A stretch of DNA of 64,000 bases. Source: an uncultured Prevotella sp. (GTDB lineage: Bacteria; Bacteroidota; Bacteroidia; Bacteroidales; Bacteroidaceae). Position numbers and translations under genes: made by a program. Location of the stretch: assembly GCA_900548585.1 (NCBI GenBank), contig URLI01000004.1, positions 1 through 64,000 on the forward strand. The letters run 5' to 3'. The notes under the pieces are model-generated. The model was not told where the DNA came from, did not search any database, and saw only the letters and a program-made list of their open reading frames with translations. This document shows, one piece after another, positions 55,492 to 63,956 of the stretch (its first letter is position 1; each line of letters starts with the position of its first letter).

Positions 55492-57401
55492 TGCCAAACC
55501 TTGAAGACTACCGTGCGATACTGAAAGAATACTGGGGATATGACGATTTCCGGGGCATACAGCATGAGATAATAGAAAGTATCGGCAGCGGCAGAGACAC
55601 CCTTGGCCTCATGCCGACAGGCGGGGGCAAGTCGATCACGTTCCAGGTGCCGGCATTGGCAATGAATGGGGTGTGCCTCGTGATAACACCTCTCATAGCA
55701 CTGATGAAAGACCAGGTGGCAAGCCTGCGGAAACTCGGCATAAAGGCGGCATACGTAAACAGCAGCATGAGCCACGGCGAGGTGCTCTCCACGCTCGAGA
55801 ACTGCATCTATGGCGGCGTAAAGTTGCTTTACGTCTCGCCGGAGCGGCTCTCCTCCGAACTGTTCCAGACGAAGATAAGTCACACGGAGGTGAGTTTCAT
55901 CACGGTGGACGAGGCACACTGCATAAGCCAGTGGGGATATGACTTCAGGCCGTCATACCTCGAGATAGTGAAGATAAGGCAACTGAAACCCGACGCACCA
56001 GTGCTCGCGCTCACGGCAACGGCCACACCAGATGTGGTGGACGACATTCAGGACTGTCTGGGATTCCGCCACAGGAACGTGTTCAGGATGAGTTTCGAGC
56101 GCAAGAATCTCGCATACATCGTGCGCCATGCCACCGACAAGGAAGAGCAAATGCTGCATATACTCAACTCGGTAAGCGGCAGCGCGATAGTGTATGTGCG
56201 AAGCCGCAAGCGCACTGTGGAACTCGCACGCCTGCTGACGGAGAGCGGCATAACAGCACAGGCATACAACGCAGGCTTGGACAGCGAGGTGCGCAGCCAG
56301 CGGCAGGAGGAATGGAGCGAGTCGAAAGTGCGCGTCATGGTGGCCACAAACGCCTTCGGCATGGGAATTGACAAACCCGACGTGAGGGTGGTTATACACA
56401 TCGACTGCCCCAACTCGCTCGAGGCATACTTCCAAGAGGCCGGGCGCGCCGGGCGCGACGGGAGGAAAAGCTATGCCGTGCTGCTCTACAACGATGCCGA
56501 CAGCAGCAAACTTATGAAACGCATTGCCGACACCTTCCCGCCAAAGGAATATGTGCGGAGGGTGTATGAGCATCTCGCCTATTTCTACGAGATGGCGGTT
56601 GGCGACGGCAACGGGGTTACGCGGGAGTTCAACATTGACAAGTTCTGCGTGGCGTTCAAGCACTTCCCTGTGCAGGTGGAGTCGGCGCTGCACATACTGA
56701 CACGCGCAGGATATATAGTGTATGAGGAGGAGAACGACAACCGCGCGCGGCTGCACTTCACGCTCGGCCGCGAGGAACTATACCGCCTGAGCCACCTATC
56801 GGAGAGCGAGAACACCATAATCACCACACTGCTGCGGTGCTACGGCGGGCTGTTTGTCGATTACCAGTATGTCAACGAGAGTTTCATCGCGCAGCAGGCA
56901 GGTATGGACACGGTTGAGGTGTACGCACTGCTGAAGAGGCTCGACGCGAAACACATACTGCATTTCATTCCGCAGAAAAAGACACCTTATATAACATACG
57001 CGCGCGACAGGGAAAAGGGGGAGGACATTGTGCTGACGGCCTCTGTTTATGATGACCGGAAACGCGAGATGGAAAAACGCATAAGGGAGATGATCGGATA
57101 TGCCACCGATGACAACACATGCCGGTCGCGTATGCTGCTGAGGTATTTCGGGGAGACGCGGGCGGACGACTGCGGACAGTGTGACGTGTGCGTCGAACGC
57201 AGGACAAACCATCTGTCGGAAAAGCGTCTGTCGCCAGCAAAAAAGCAAATCGCCGAACTTTTAGGCGACGGCAAGCGTCACCACATAACGGAACTGCGCC
57301 GCATAGACATCGACACTGATATAATCGACGAGGCATTAGAGGATCTCCTCGCCGAGGAGAAGATAAGGATGAACGGCAGCTTCATCTTTATCGAGGCCTG
57401 A
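55491..57401 (+). CDS. recQ: ATP-dependent DNA helicase RecQ
   Basis: 3'-5' superfamily 2 helicase. The 636-residue protein carries motif I LMPTGGGKSITFQVPA near 40-55, the DEAH-box VDEAHCISQWGYDFRP near 140-155 with the RecQ aromatic-rich loop, motif VI AGRAGRDGRKS near 318, the zinc-binding cysteines (CRSRMLLRYFG, DDCGQCDVC near 545-565) of the RQC region and a short C-terminal helical domain (about 580-636, SPAKKQIAELLGDGKRHHI) that resembles but does not fully match HRDC. It overlaps recJ by one base; RecJ and RecQ act together in gap repair. Confidence 0.95.
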   Translation: MPNLEDYRAILKEYWGYDDFRGIQHEIIESIGSGRDTLGLMPTGGGKSITFQVPALAMNGVCLVITPLIALMKDQVASLRKLGIKAAYVNSSMSHGEVLSTLENCIYGGVKLLYVSPERLSSELFQTKISHTEVSFITVDEAHCISQWGYDFRPSYLEIVKIRQLKPDAPVLALTATATPDVVDDIQDCLGFRHRNVFRMSFERKNLAYIVRHATDKEEQMLHILNSVSGSAIVYVRSRKRTVELARLLTESGITAQAYNAGLDSEVRSQRQEEWSESKVRVMVATNAFGMGIDKPDVRVVIHIDCPNSLEAYFQEAGRAGRDGRKSYAVLLYNDADSSKLMKRIADTFPPKEYVRRVYEHLAYFYEMAVGDGNGVTREFNIDKFCVAFKHFPVQVESALHILTRAGYIVYEEENDNRARLHFTLGREELYRLSHLSESENTIITTLLRCYGGLFVDYQYVNESFIAQQAGMDTVEVYALLKRLDAKHILHFIPQKKTPYITYARDREKGEDIVLTASVYDDRKREMEKRIREMIGYATDDNTCRSRMLLRYFGETRADDCGQCDVCVERRTNHLSEKRLSPAKKQIAELLGDGKRHHITELRRIDIDTDIIDEALEDLLAEEKIRMNGSFIFIEA

Positions 57402-57423
57402 CACGCAAGCATTCACAAGCCAT

Positions 57424-58233
57424 TTATCTGCAAGAGCTCACGAAGCGCAGCCAGCACCTGCACACCTCCGCCTCCGACCCGCCGCCGCATGGTGTCTTGG
57501 TGATGCGGATTTTGAATGACATTGCGTCGGAGTTGTCTGTCTCGCGGTAGAAATTAAGCCTGTCGCCATAGTGCGACTCGACAACGTATGCAATGTCGAA
57601 GCGGCGGAGGCGGTTCTCCTCATACCACCCGACCGGGAATAGGTCGAGAACATGATCTATGTACTTCACCGAGTTTATATGCCCGTTGATGTCAACGTCG
57701 CTGTATCGTGTGTCAATGGACGACACGAACTCCGCGCCGTTTCCAATTTTCACGCGCGACAGTTTCTCCATAGGGTTCTCCTTCGCGCTATCAATATACT
57801 GCATCAGCGCGCCGTCATTCACATCCAGCAAGTTGCATGGCTGCCTCGTAACGGTGTCTATCATAGCCCATATACTCCTGCCGTAGCCGTATATTTTGGG
57901 CTGCTCAACGTCAGTGGTGGTCGGTGCCTGTGCCGACGTGATGCGGAAACTGCGGTTCGTGAAATTGCGCATCGCGCTCTCTATCCACGTCTCCACGCGG
58001 AATTTGTCATACTGCACAGGCATACCGTCCATCTCTATGGCAAGCCTCGACAGCACCCATGTCTTGTTCATGGCGTTGAGCCTGTCCATCCCGAAACCAC
58101 GGTCACGGCTGTGGAAGTCGGCCGCATTGAGCAGATGGTTGCCCAGATGTCCCATGAACAGACGGTGGCTGAAGTCGCAGTGAAACGGCTCCGCCATTGT
58201 CTCGTATATCCCCACCTTGTCCATCATATCCAT
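57424..58233 (-). CDS. Acyl-ACP thioesterase
   Basis: Releases free fatty acids from acyl carrier protein. The 269-residue protein is a double hotdog of the PF01643 family: the first hotdog includes GMDRLNAMNKTWVLSRLAIE near 48-67, and the second carries the catalytic Asp/Asn/His in DTRYSDVDINGHINSVKYID near 175-194. Chain-length preference cannot be read. ATGs at 58227 and 58224 are close alternative starts. It is convergent with recQ (22-base gap, no terminator space) and has a minus-strand -7 box TACCTTTG (58266-58273) 32 bases upstream. Confidence 0.9.
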   Translation of the reverse strand: MDMMDKVGIYETMAEPFHCDFSHRLFMGHLGNHLLNAADFHSRDRGFGMDRLNAMNKTWVLSRLAIEMDGMPVQYDKFRVETWIESAMRNFTNRSFRITSAQAPTTTDVEQPKIYGYGRSIWAMIDTVTRQPCNLLDVNDGALMQYIDSAKENPMEKLSRVKIGNGAEFVSSIDTRYSDVDINGHINSVKYIDHVLDLFPVGWYEENRLRRFDIAYVVESHYGDRLNFYRETDNSDAMSFKIRITKTPCGGGSEAEVCRCWLRFVSSCR

Positions 58234-58423
58234 TTAAATTAGCGTCAAAATAAATTCCGACACCACAAAGGTATGAAAATAAAATGAGAATGCGAAACTG
58301 CAACCATCTATAGTTAGACGGGAAAACTAAATTCCCAAACGCAATAATTGTAAAATCCTAAAAGCAGATAATCAAAATTAATTGCAGACCTGCATACTAT
58401 TCCATGATTACCTGCCCCATATC

Positions 58424-60703
58424 TCATTTCGTTATTATATCCTCGTTGTCTATGGTTTCCCCTACTCTCCTGCCCCGGAACTGCTTTCCGAAACGATATG
58501 AAACGGACAGTGAAAGCCTCGACGTTGGTATATGAAGAGTTGAAGTCTGGTGAACGCCCTTGAAGTCATATTCCATACGCCTTTTTCTTGCAAGCCCAAA
58601 CATGTCTGTATACATCAATGACACATCCAGGTGGTTATGGAAGAGCGATTTGGTGAGAAGCAAGTTGAACATCGGTCTGACATAACTGACGGCATTGAAC
58701 TCAATGTCTTTGCTAATGTAGTTCATAAAAAGATTCATAAACCATTGCCTTGGCATCATATAAGTCAGGTTGCCGGAACATACGAACGCCCATCCTTTGT
58801 TCTCAGAATTAAATGCCGCGTCCTTCAAATCCTTTTTGATGTCGAACACGGTGTACACAGCCCCGGCACTAACATTCAAATTCAGTTTGTTCGACAGGAA
58901 AGGTTTGTTGTATGCAACATTAATCCTGTAACTCTGCCCGTGTCCTGTATTCTCGTAGGTCGACATGTTATAGTCGTTCAAATAAACTTGCCCGATGAAA
59001 TTGTCTGTGTTCTCGTATGACATTACCGCAGTGAGGTAACTATTCTTTATCTGCCTGCTGTAATTCACGGAATATTTGTCAGTGAGTTTCGACTTCAGCC
59101 CCGGATTTCCCTTAAACTGTGTCAATTCATTGATGTAATACACTTCAGGGTTGAGATAGTCAACGCTTGGCCGTTCTATGCTTCTTTTGTATGTAGCCGA
59201 CAGAGAGCCTATGCCACTTCCGTAATTCAATGTGAACGATGGCAAAAATGAAAAATTCCGCCGCGAATTGCCGTTGTCAAACCTACAACCATCCCAGTCT
59301 CCGCGCAGCAATACGAACAGACTCCATTTGTCACTGAGCGACACATTATCCTTGAAGTAGAATTGCTGCACGTCGCTGGCATATTCCTTGTCAGAATATG
59401 TCAGGGTGGAGTTCCGGTAAATGCTCTTATACCCAGCAGCGACAGAATGGTATTTGCTGAATAGCGAAACGCTGTCCGACTCATACATCAGGTCGCCGGT
59501 AAACTCATTCATCCGCCCAATATACTTTGTCAAAGGCACGGTTGACCTGTTTTTGCTTCTATAGTTGAAGTACCTCGCCTTGACGTATAAACGGTCGTTG
59601 TCACCCATGTCGTGTCTTACCACCAGGTTGGCGACGTTGCTGAAATAGGACTCTTCCACTTCCTTGTCTGGCTGCGCCATGCCATTCATTTGCCAGTGAA
59701 CGTCCGCAGGGCTTTTGTATCCAAACATTGTATATGACAATGATGACATCCAGCGTGGAGAAAAAAACATGTTGATCCTGCACATTCCGCTGTATTGTTT
59801 CAGGTGATTGTGGTTTTCAGAGAAAAACACGTCCTCACTGTTCCTGTTGATTTTATAGTTGCTTTCTTGATGGTCATCAACATACGTTCCCCACGTGGTC
59901 ACCTCCATTTTCCTGGAACTATACTTGAAACTTGGACTTACACGGAATCCCTTGTCCGTCAGGCTTGTCGACCCAGCATCAATCTCTCCACTGTATTGTG
60001 TATAGATACTCCTTTTGAGAATGATGTTTATTTCTCCGGAATAATTGTCGTCGTTGAGACTAACCCTGCGCATTTCCACTTTATGTATGTCTTTGGCATC
60101 TATCTTTGACAACTCTTCATCAGACGCCTCCACACCATTCACAAACAGTTTCGCCCCCTTATGTTCCCCTGCAAATCTGAAAGTGTCATCAGAATAAACG
60201 ACACCAGGAATTCGTTTCAGAGCCATGTCTGCCTTCGCAGATTTCAGCAATCCTTTGGAGAAGTCGGTCTTGAATGTCACCTTCTCCGCGTTTCCCTTTG
60301 AGACCGTCCTGTATCCAACAATCTCAACCTCGTCAAGGGCTCTCGGCATCAATGTTATTCTGGCATCAGGCGAAGATGAAAAATCAATTATTGTGTCCAA
60401 AGGCATATACATATTGCTACTTACGGAAACATGCGCTTTTGTGCAAGTGTCATTTTCCTTTATCTGACATTTAAAAATGCCATTTTCATCTGTCATGCCT
60501 TCAATTTTCCTTTCACATATAGTCAGTTTCAGTCTTATACCGACAGCCGGCTGGCTATCTGTATCTGCGAAACGAAACATCAAGATGTTTCCCTCCTGTG
60601 CAAAAGCACAGACAGGCATTCCTATGAAAAACAGGGAAAGAAGAAATCTAAAGGCCGTTGTATAACGACCTTTAAAATAATCAAAGCAAATCTTCATAAA
60701 CAT
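58424..60703 (-). CDS. Outer-membrane beta-barrel protein of the TonB-receptor-like PF14905 family
   Basis: A 759-residue outer-membrane protein with a signal peptide (FLLSLFFIGMPVCAFAQ). After it come a carboxypeptidase-regulatory-like beta domain (about 40-105, FADTDSQPAVGIRLKL), a plug-like region (about 110-205, including KRIPGVVYSDDTFRFAGEHK) and a barrel with many aromatic-ended strands to the C-terminal phenylalanine region (SVSYRFGKQ). No TonB box or SusD partner gene is seen. The frame opens at a GTG (60718), but the ATG at 60703 lies two bases after the stop of the upstream peptide gene, giving tight coupling. Confidence 0.88.
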   Translation of the reverse strand: MFMKICFDYFKGRYTTAFRFLLSLFFIGMPVCAFAQEGNILMFRFADTDSQPAVGIRLKLTICERKIEGMTDENGIFKCQIKENDTCTKAHVSVSSNMYMPLDTIIDFSSSPDARITLMPRALDEVEIVGYRTVSKGNAEKVTFKTDFSKGLLKSAKADMALKRIPGVVYSDDTFRFAGEHKGAKLFVNGVEASDEELSKIDAKDIHKVEMRRVSLNDDNYSGEINIILKRSIYTQYSGEIDAGSTSLTDKGFRVSPSFKYSSRKMEVTTWGTYVDDHQESNYKINRNSEDVFFSENHNHLKQYSGMCRINMFFSPRWMSSLSYTMFGYKSPADVHWQMNGMAQPDKEVEESYFSNVANLVVRHDMGDNDRLYVKARYFNYRSKNRSTVPLTKYIGRMNEFTGDLMYESDSVSLFSKYHSVAAGYKSIYRNSTLTYSDKEYASDVQQFYFKDNVSLSDKWSLFVLLRGDWDGCRFDNGNSRRNFSFLPSFTLNYGSGIGSLSATYKRSIERPSVDYLNPEVYYINELTQFKGNPGLKSKLTDKYSVNYSRQIKNSYLTAVMSYENTDNFIGQVYLNDYNMSTYENTGHGQSYRINVAYNKPFLSNKLNLNVSAGAVYTVFDIKKDLKDAAFNSENKGWAFVCSGNLTYMMPRQWFMNLFMNYISKDIEFNAVSYVRPMFNLLLTKSLFHNHLDVSLMYTDMFGLARKRRMEYDFKGVHQTSTLHIPTSRLSLSVSYRFGKQFRGRRVGETIDNEDIITK

Positions 60704-60705
60704 TG

Positions 60706-60918
60706 CTATTCTCTCCACTGTCCAACAAGTATTGTGCCATTACTCGTAATACCAAATACACCACTTCCATAACATCCTTTGACAGGGTCTGCTGGCGGTG
60801 GTATTGTATTAGTTGTGAAATTAGCCCTTGGTGCAGTGGCTTTAACTTCAGACATTGAATAAACAGCCGTCAATACTACCGTACAGATAGCAATGAAAAA
60901 CTTTAATTTAACATCCAT
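60706..60918 (-). CDS. Small secreted peptide precursor (70 residues)
   Basis: Starts MDVKLKFFIAICTVVLTAVY with SMSEVKA forming a signal peptide; cleavage near residue 27 would leave about 43 residues (TAPRANFTTNTIPPPADPVK, then a segment with one cysteine, ending ILVGQWRE). The mature part has one Cys, two prolines and no known domain. Its stop (60706-60708) is two bases before the outer-membrane barrel start, so the peptide and the barrel are made from one message. A leader-peptide, ligand or secreted-bacteriocin role is possible but not shown. Confidence 0.65.
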   Translation of the reverse strand: MDVKLKFFIAICTVVLTAVYSMSEVKATAPRANFTTNTIPPPADPVKGCYGSGVFGITSNGTILVGQWRE

Positions 60919-60965
60919 AATTTTAAGATTTAAGGCTATGTGCCTACTAATTTGTTTTAAAAAGG

Positions 60966-61001
60966 TTATTCAGCGGCTTCCTTTTTGTTTTTCTTATCCA
61001 T
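60966..61001 (-). CDS. Possible 11-residue leader peptide
   Basis: The minus-strand frame encodes MDKKNKKEAAE and a stop. It is preceded by TATTGCAAC and lies 47 bases before the 70-residue peptide gene. Its lysine-rich character fits a leader peptide, but there is no direct evidence that it is translated. A stop lies immediately upstream in this frame. Confidence 0.25.
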   Translation of the reverse strand: MDKKNKKEAAE

Positions 61002-61191
61002 GTTGCAATATTAGATTTTTTTTTTGAAACTTCCAAATATTTTGCGACTTTTTCGCAGAAAATTGCACTTCGTTTTGGAACTTGCAGAACTTGCAAGAAT
61101 GATTACTTCGATCAGGAATCTTCAGAATATATTTTTCATCCCATCGTTGGATGCCAACCACTTTTTCGCCACAGTAAAAGTAAGTCCACAT
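60994..61191 (-). CDS. Possible small ORF (65 residues) with an A10 tract
   Basis: The frame MWTYFYCGEKVVGIQRWDEK continues with SCKFCKF and ends LILQHG. It has three cysteines (CxxC-like) and a poly-A run (10 A on the minus strand, near 61018-61027) that could cause slippage; one extra A would extend it by about 25 residues, running past the 11-residue frame. Composition is AT-rich and no family was recognised, so it may be a pseudogene or a non-coding leader of the peptide/barrel unit. Confidence 0.25.
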   Translation of the reverse strand: MWTYFYCGEKVVGIQRWDEKYILKIPDRSNHSCKFCKFQNEVQFSAKKSQNIWKFQKKNLILQHG

Positions 61192-61250
61192 CCTCGCGGT
61201 GAGACAAATTAATAAGATGTCTGGAATGAATGCCTTCCTTTTTTAACGTT

Positions 61251-61283
61251 TTAAAAAATGAGGACACAAAAACCTGTGCCCCC
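61251..61283 (-). terminator. Terminator of hcp
   Basis: GGGGGCACA and TGTGTCCTC (61275-61283/61260-61268 on the plus strand) pair on the minus strand with two G-T pairs, followed by ATTTTTT. It begins 14 bases after the hcp stop. Confidence 0.85.
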
Positions 61284-61296
61284 ATTTTCATCACAT

Positions 61297-62946
61297 CTAA
61301 CCAATCATGGTCTTGAGGTCTTCATCAACGGTCGTGATGCCACTCAGACCAAATTGCTCGACAAGCACCTTCAACACGGCCGGGGAAACGAATGCCGGCA
61401 AGGTTGGCCCGATGTGGATATTTTTTATGCCAAGGCTAAGAAGCGCGAGCAGCACGATTACCGCTTTCTGCTCATACCATGCTATGTTGAAAGCAATGGG
61501 CAAGTCGTTGATGTCTGAAGCACCGAAAATCTCCTTCAACTTCAGTGCCACCACTGCCCATGTGTATGAGTCGTTGCACTGTCCGGCATCCAGCACACGC
61601 GGAATGCCGTTGATGTCGCCAAGGTTCAGTTTGTTATACTTGTATTTGGCACAACCTGATGTCAGGACGACAACGTCTCTCGGCAATTTCTTTGCAAACT
61701 CGGTATAGTAGTCGCGGCTCTTGAAGCGTCCGTCGCATCCGCCCATGACAACAAACTTTCGTATGGCGCCGCTCTTCACGGCTGCAACAATCTTGTCGGC
61801 AAGGGCAAGTACCTGGTTGTGCGCAAACCCACCCACGATATGTCCATGCTCTATCTCTGTCGGAGCCTTGCATGTCTTTGCCAATTCAATCACTTCGGAG
61901 AAGTCTTTATGCCCCTCAGAATTGGTCTCGATATGTTTCCATCCAGGGAAGCCGGTTGCGTTCATCGTGAACACACGATCCTTGTAGTTCGCATTCGTGG
62001 CGGGAGGGACGATGCAGTTAGTTGTGAAGACAATCGGCCCATTGAATGTGGAGAACTCTTCTTTTTGCTTCCACCATGCATTGCCGTAGTTGCCAACCAA
62101 ATGCTTGTACTTTTTAACCCGTGGATAGTAATGTGCAGGCAACATCTCGCCATGAGTATATACATCGATGCCAGTGCTCTCGGTCTGTTCCAGTAGGTCT
62201 TCGATGTCGTGCAAATCGTGCCCGCTTATGAGTATACCAGGATTTTCACCCACACCGATGTTGACCTGCGTTATTTCCGGGTTACCATAAGTCGTGCTGT
62301 TGGCCTTGTCAAGCAGTGCCATCACGTTCACACCTTGTGAGCCAGTAGCCATAACCGTATCAAGCAGGGCATTTATGTCTGAATCCGGATTAGTGATGGC
62401 AGCCAAAGCCTCACATACGAAATCTGTAATCTTTTTGTCTGTGTAGCCCAGACGCGATGCGTGTTCGTAGTATGCCGCAAGTCCCTTGAGTCCAAGCGTG
62501 GTCAATTCTTTCAGCGAGCGCAGGTCTTCGTTCGCGTTGCGGAGGACAGTCGCAGCGGCAGCCTCATGGTCGTACATTGATTTTTCGCCGCCCCACTGCA
62601 CTTCGTGATAGTCCGGCAATTCCACACCCGAGTTACGGGCAATGAGAATAAGCCTTTTCTTCAAGTCTATTCCCGCATCCACACGCCTTAGTATTGACGG
62701 ATCGTCGAAGTTGGCATTTGTAATGGTTGCAAACAAGGCATCCATCATAAAGCCGTCCACCTCCGGCAGGCTTTCAACATTCGCCTTGCGCAGCGCATGT
62801 TCTATCGTTGCTATGCCACGTACAATACTGATCAAGAGATCCTGATACTTGGCCGTGGATGGCTGCTTGCCGCACACGCCCCTTACGGTACACCCCGTAC
62901 CTTTTGCAGTTTCCTGACACTGGAAACAAAACATTTGATTTTCCAT
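61297..62946 (-). CDS. hcp: Hybrid-cluster protein (hydroxylamine reductase), class I-like
   Basis: Reduces hydroxylamine or nitric oxide at a hybrid Fe-S-O cluster and protects against nitrosative stress. The 549-residue protein has the N-terminal cluster motif at Cys7, Cys10, Cys19 and Cys25 (CX2CX8CX5C), the spacing of anaerobe-type HCPs with a 4Fe-4S cluster. The hybrid-cluster region includes [19 protein letters not shown] near 365-383 and [10 protein letters not shown] near 29. The longer open frame to 62991 starts above the predicted RNA start, so 62946 is used. It is divergent from hcpR, with an operator in the gap. Confidence 0.95.
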   Translation of the reverse strand: MENQMFCFQCQETAKGTGCTVRGVCGKQPSTAKYQDLLISIVRGIATIEHALRKANVESLPEVDGFMMDALFATITNANFDDPSILRRVDAGIDLKKRLILIARNSGVELPDYHEVQWGGEKSMYDHEAAAATVLRNANEDLRSLKELTTLGLKGLAAYYEHASRLGYTDKKITDFVCEALAAITNPDSDINALLDTVMATGSQGVNVMALLDKANSTTYGNPEITQVNIGVGENPGILISGHDLHDIEDLLEQTESTGIDVYTHGEMLPAHYYPRVKKYKHLVGNYGNAWWKQKEEFSTFNGPIVFTTNCIVPPATNANYKDRVFTMNATGFPGWKHIETNSEGHKDFSEVIELAKTCKAPTEIEHGHIVGGFAHNQVLALADKIVAAVKSGAIRKFVVMGGCDGRFKSRDYYTEFAKKLPRDVVVLTSGCAKYKYNKLNLGDINGIPRVLDAGQCNDSYTWAVVALKLKEIFGASDINDLPIAFNIAWYEQKAVIVLLALLSLGIKNIHIGPTLPAFVSPAVLKVLVEQFGLSGITTVDEDLKTMIG

Positions 62947-62979
62947 AATGATGATGTATAAAATATTTTTCCGATGTTG

Positions 62980-62987
62980 CAAAGATA
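62980..62987 (-). promoter_or_regulatory. -7 box of hcp
   Basis: TATCTTTG on the minus strand, 33 bases before the hcp start. There is no TTTG at -33, as expected for a promoter that needs an activator; the palindrome at 63011-63024 lies in the class II position. Confidence 0.7.
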
Positions 62988-63010
62988 ACACACAGCAAGG
63001 AATGGCATTG

Positions 63011-63024
63011 GTAACAAATGTTAC
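63011..63024. promoter_or_regulatory. Probable HcpR operator
   Basis: GTAACA-AA-TGTTAC is a perfect 6-bp inverted repeat with a 2-base centre, the layout of Crp/Fnr-family sites. Its centre is about 42 bases upstream of the predicted hcp RNA start (near 62975), the class II activator position. The Crp/Fnr-type gene begins 112 bases away on the other side. Confidence 0.75.
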
Positions 63025-63076
63025 TTAATAAGAATAAAAAAAGTTAAACATTGACCGTAGGAATACAAAATAACGA

Positions 63077-63084
63077 TAAATTTG
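63077..63084 (+). promoter_or_regulatory. -7 box of hcpR
   Basis: TAAATTTG with a TTG (63051-63053) at a long 23-base spacing. RNA would start near 63090, so the in-frame ATG at 63082 is excluded and 63136 is the start. Confidence 0.6.
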
Positions 63085-63135
63085 TATGAAACAAAGAGAC
63101 TCAAGCGGTTAATAAAGGGAAAGGAAAACAAAGCA

Positions 63136-63804
63136 ATGGAACACAAGATACTTAAAACATTGACACACTGTCCGCTATTTCAGGGAATGGCAGAAGAGAA
63201 AATAGACCGGCTGTTGGACAGCATCAACAACAGGCTTGTAAGTTTTGACAAACACGACATCTATGCACTTGCCGGCTATCCATGCAGGTATGCAGACATC
63301 GTGATTAAAGGCGAGTTGGTTGCCAGCATGGTTAGCCTGTCAGGCAAGTATGTGGAGATTAGCAGACTGAAAGCCGGCGACATGGTTGCTCCCGCTTTTA
63401 TTTTCGCAAGCGACAACCGTATGCCAGTAAGCGTCGAGGCAGGTGCATATACACAGATACTGCGTATTAGCAAGAGCGAGTTGAAACGGCTGATAGATGC
63501 CGACGAGAAAATCCGCATGAACTATATCCAAACCATTGCCGACATCGAAGTATTCCTGACACGCAAGATGCGCATCCTCTCATTGTTGACGGTGCGTGAA
63601 AAAGTGGCATATTTTATTCTTTCAATTTCAAAGGAACAGGGCACGAATACAGTGAAACTTGATAAGTCGCGGCAGGAAATCGCCGACTCTTTTGGCATTC
63701 AGAAATTCTCATTGCTGCGTTGCATGTCCGAATTGGTTGATGCCGGTGCCATAAAAGTTGACGGAAAGACAATAACAATCTTAGACCGTAATAAAATGGG
63801 ATAA
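63136..63804 (+). CDS. hcpR: Crp/Fnr-family regulator, HcpR type
   Basis: A 222-residue sensor-regulator with an N-terminal cyclic-nucleotide-like beta roll (about 15-125; KGELVASMVSLSGKYVEISRLKAGDMVAPAFIFASD region) and a C-terminal winged-helix domain (about 155-220), with the recognition helix in SRQEIADSFGIQKFSLLRCMSEL. The beta roll lacks the cAMP-binding Arg/Ser pattern of CRP and there is no N-terminal Fnr cysteine cluster. HcpR proteins bind heme and sense nitric oxide, and the divergent hcp gene supports this name. It may be autoregulated through the shared operator. Confidence 0.9.
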   Translation: MEHKILKTLTHCPLFQGMAEEKIDRLLDSINNRLVSFDKHDIYALAGYPCRYADIVIKGELVASMVSLSGKYVEISRLKAGDMVAPAFIFASDNRMPVSVEAGAYTQILRISKSELKRLIDADEKIRMNYIQTIADIEVFLTRKMRILSLLTVREKVAYFILSISKEQGTNTVKLDKSRQEIADSFGIQKFSLLRCMSELVDAGAIKVDGKTITILDRNKMG

Positions 63805-63837
63805 CATCAGCAATATATGGCAACGGATACATGGGGG

Positions 63838-63864
63838 CGGGCTTACAGATCGTGAGTCCCTGCA
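63838..63864. repeat. Degenerate copy of palindromic repeat family C
   Basis: CGGGCTTACAGATCGTGAGT followed by CCCTGCA resembles the inverted family C unit seen at 41519-41547, with several changes. No gene was recognised in 63805-63956. Confidence 0.55.
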
Positions 63865-63956
63865 TTTATAAGAACTGCTATCGCAGGCTTTATGAAACAG
63901 CAATAATAAATTACGCGAGTTCGTGATAAGATAAGTTTAGAAAAGTTCCAGTTGAC

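Noticed and set aside
58424..60703. SusC/SusD polysaccharide-uptake locus
   Set aside because: No SusD-like lipoprotein or glycan enzyme is adjacent, and the barrel matches the PF14905 type rather than SusC.
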